Shown here one piece after another: positions 63,957-64,000 of a DNA stretch of 64,000 nucleotides. The number at the start of each line of letters is the position of its first letter. Position 1 is the first letter of the stretch. Origin of the DNA: Microbacterium sp. p3-SID336 (lineage in GTDB: Bacteria > Actinomycetota > Actinomycetes > Actinomycetales > Microbacteriaceae); contig NZ_JALXPE010000018.1 of NCBI RefSeq assembly GCF_025143365.1, positions 1 to 64,000 on the forward strand. Reading direction: 5' to 3'. The notes below the pieces were generated by a model, which did not search any database, was not told the DNA's origin, and was given only the letters and a program-made list of their open reading frames with translations. The position numbers were made by a program, and so were the translations under genes.

Positions 63957-63983
63957 TTAGCACTCTCGGGTTGAGAGTGCGAA
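63957..63983 (+). promoter_or_regulatory. CIRCE element 2
   Basis: TTAGCACTC-N9-GAGTGCGAA, the classical HrcA operator with one mismatch (G for T) in the right arm, located at the transcription start. Confidence 0.88.
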
Positions 63984-64000
63984 CGAGTCTTTCGTGTCAG

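Overview
The window is high-GC DNA with dense, ATGA/GTGA-overlapping operons, many GTG starts, leaderless promoters, Asp23/AmaP-type envelope proteins, a VanZ-like protein and a Gram-positive flagellar set without L/P-ring genes. This points to a motile actinobacterium, most likely of the Microbacteriaceae (Microbacterium-like). I saw no tRNA, rRNA, insertion sequence, phage gene or CRISPR array. No stretch without a gene exceeds 300 bases; the longest gaps (36393-36662, 53785-54004, 11138-11349, 24045-24253, 38022-38212) are described through the sites they hold.

1-7805: a CPBP-family membrane protease, a tiny acidic protein, a TetR-controlled 14-TM drug exporter, then an envelope-stress block. 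That block is Asp23 / small membrane protein / Asp23-like / DUF6286-like / AmaP-like / CsbD, a terminator, then an ECF sigma factor overlapping two further Asp23-like genes. 7806-13748: housekeeping genes, namely an APC permease, truA, an endonuclease/exonuclease/phosphatase-family protein, rplM-rpsI and glmM. 13829-18319 (minus): an integral-membrane glycosyltransferase with a 5'-truncated GT2 partner, a low-molecular-weight tyrosine phosphatase, a VanZ-like protein and a Ppx/GppA phosphatase. 18344-26982 (plus): coaA, glmS, then acpS-alr-tsaE-response regulator with 4-nt overlaps, a histidine kinase and a membrane protein with a decayed GGDEF-like tail.

27023-57176 is an almost continuous flagellar locus. 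Minus-strand block A is flbD-motA-motB and fliM-N-O-P-Q-R-flhB-flhA-csrA. Minus-strand block B is fliA(whiG-like), fliC-fliD-fliS-fliT and flgB-flgC-fliE-F-G-H-I-J-K-flgD-flgE. A plus-strand operon holds flgN-flgK-flgL-fliW. Between A and B lie a Tat-exported M23 peptidase, a three-copy ~41-bp repeat and an arsenic cassette (arsC, an ArsO-like flavoprotein, arsR). Five promoters share the strict form TAAC-N15-(G/C)CCGA(T/C)AG, as expected for a FliA/WhiG-class sigma factor, and that sigma factor is encoded at 52981-53784. The fliC leader has two perfect CANGGANG CsrA sites, one in a hairpin loop and one over the ribosome binding site. With csrA and fliW at opposite ends of the locus, this predicts a FliW-CsrA-flagellin control loop.

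57220-64000: tsaB-rimI-tsaD (with tsaE at 22744, most of the t6A machinery), a DUF4190-like membrane protein, two tandem paralogous single-pass proteins with an unrecognised two-Cys repeat, a methyltransferase of the THUMP-like class and, at the right edge, a promoter framed by two CIRCE elements. That promoter probably drives a groES-groEL operon just outside the window. Recurrent leaderless promoters of the form TAnnnT-N6/7-RTG (truA, coaA, acpS, tsaB, the methyltransferase, the APC permease, probably glmS) fix several start codons.
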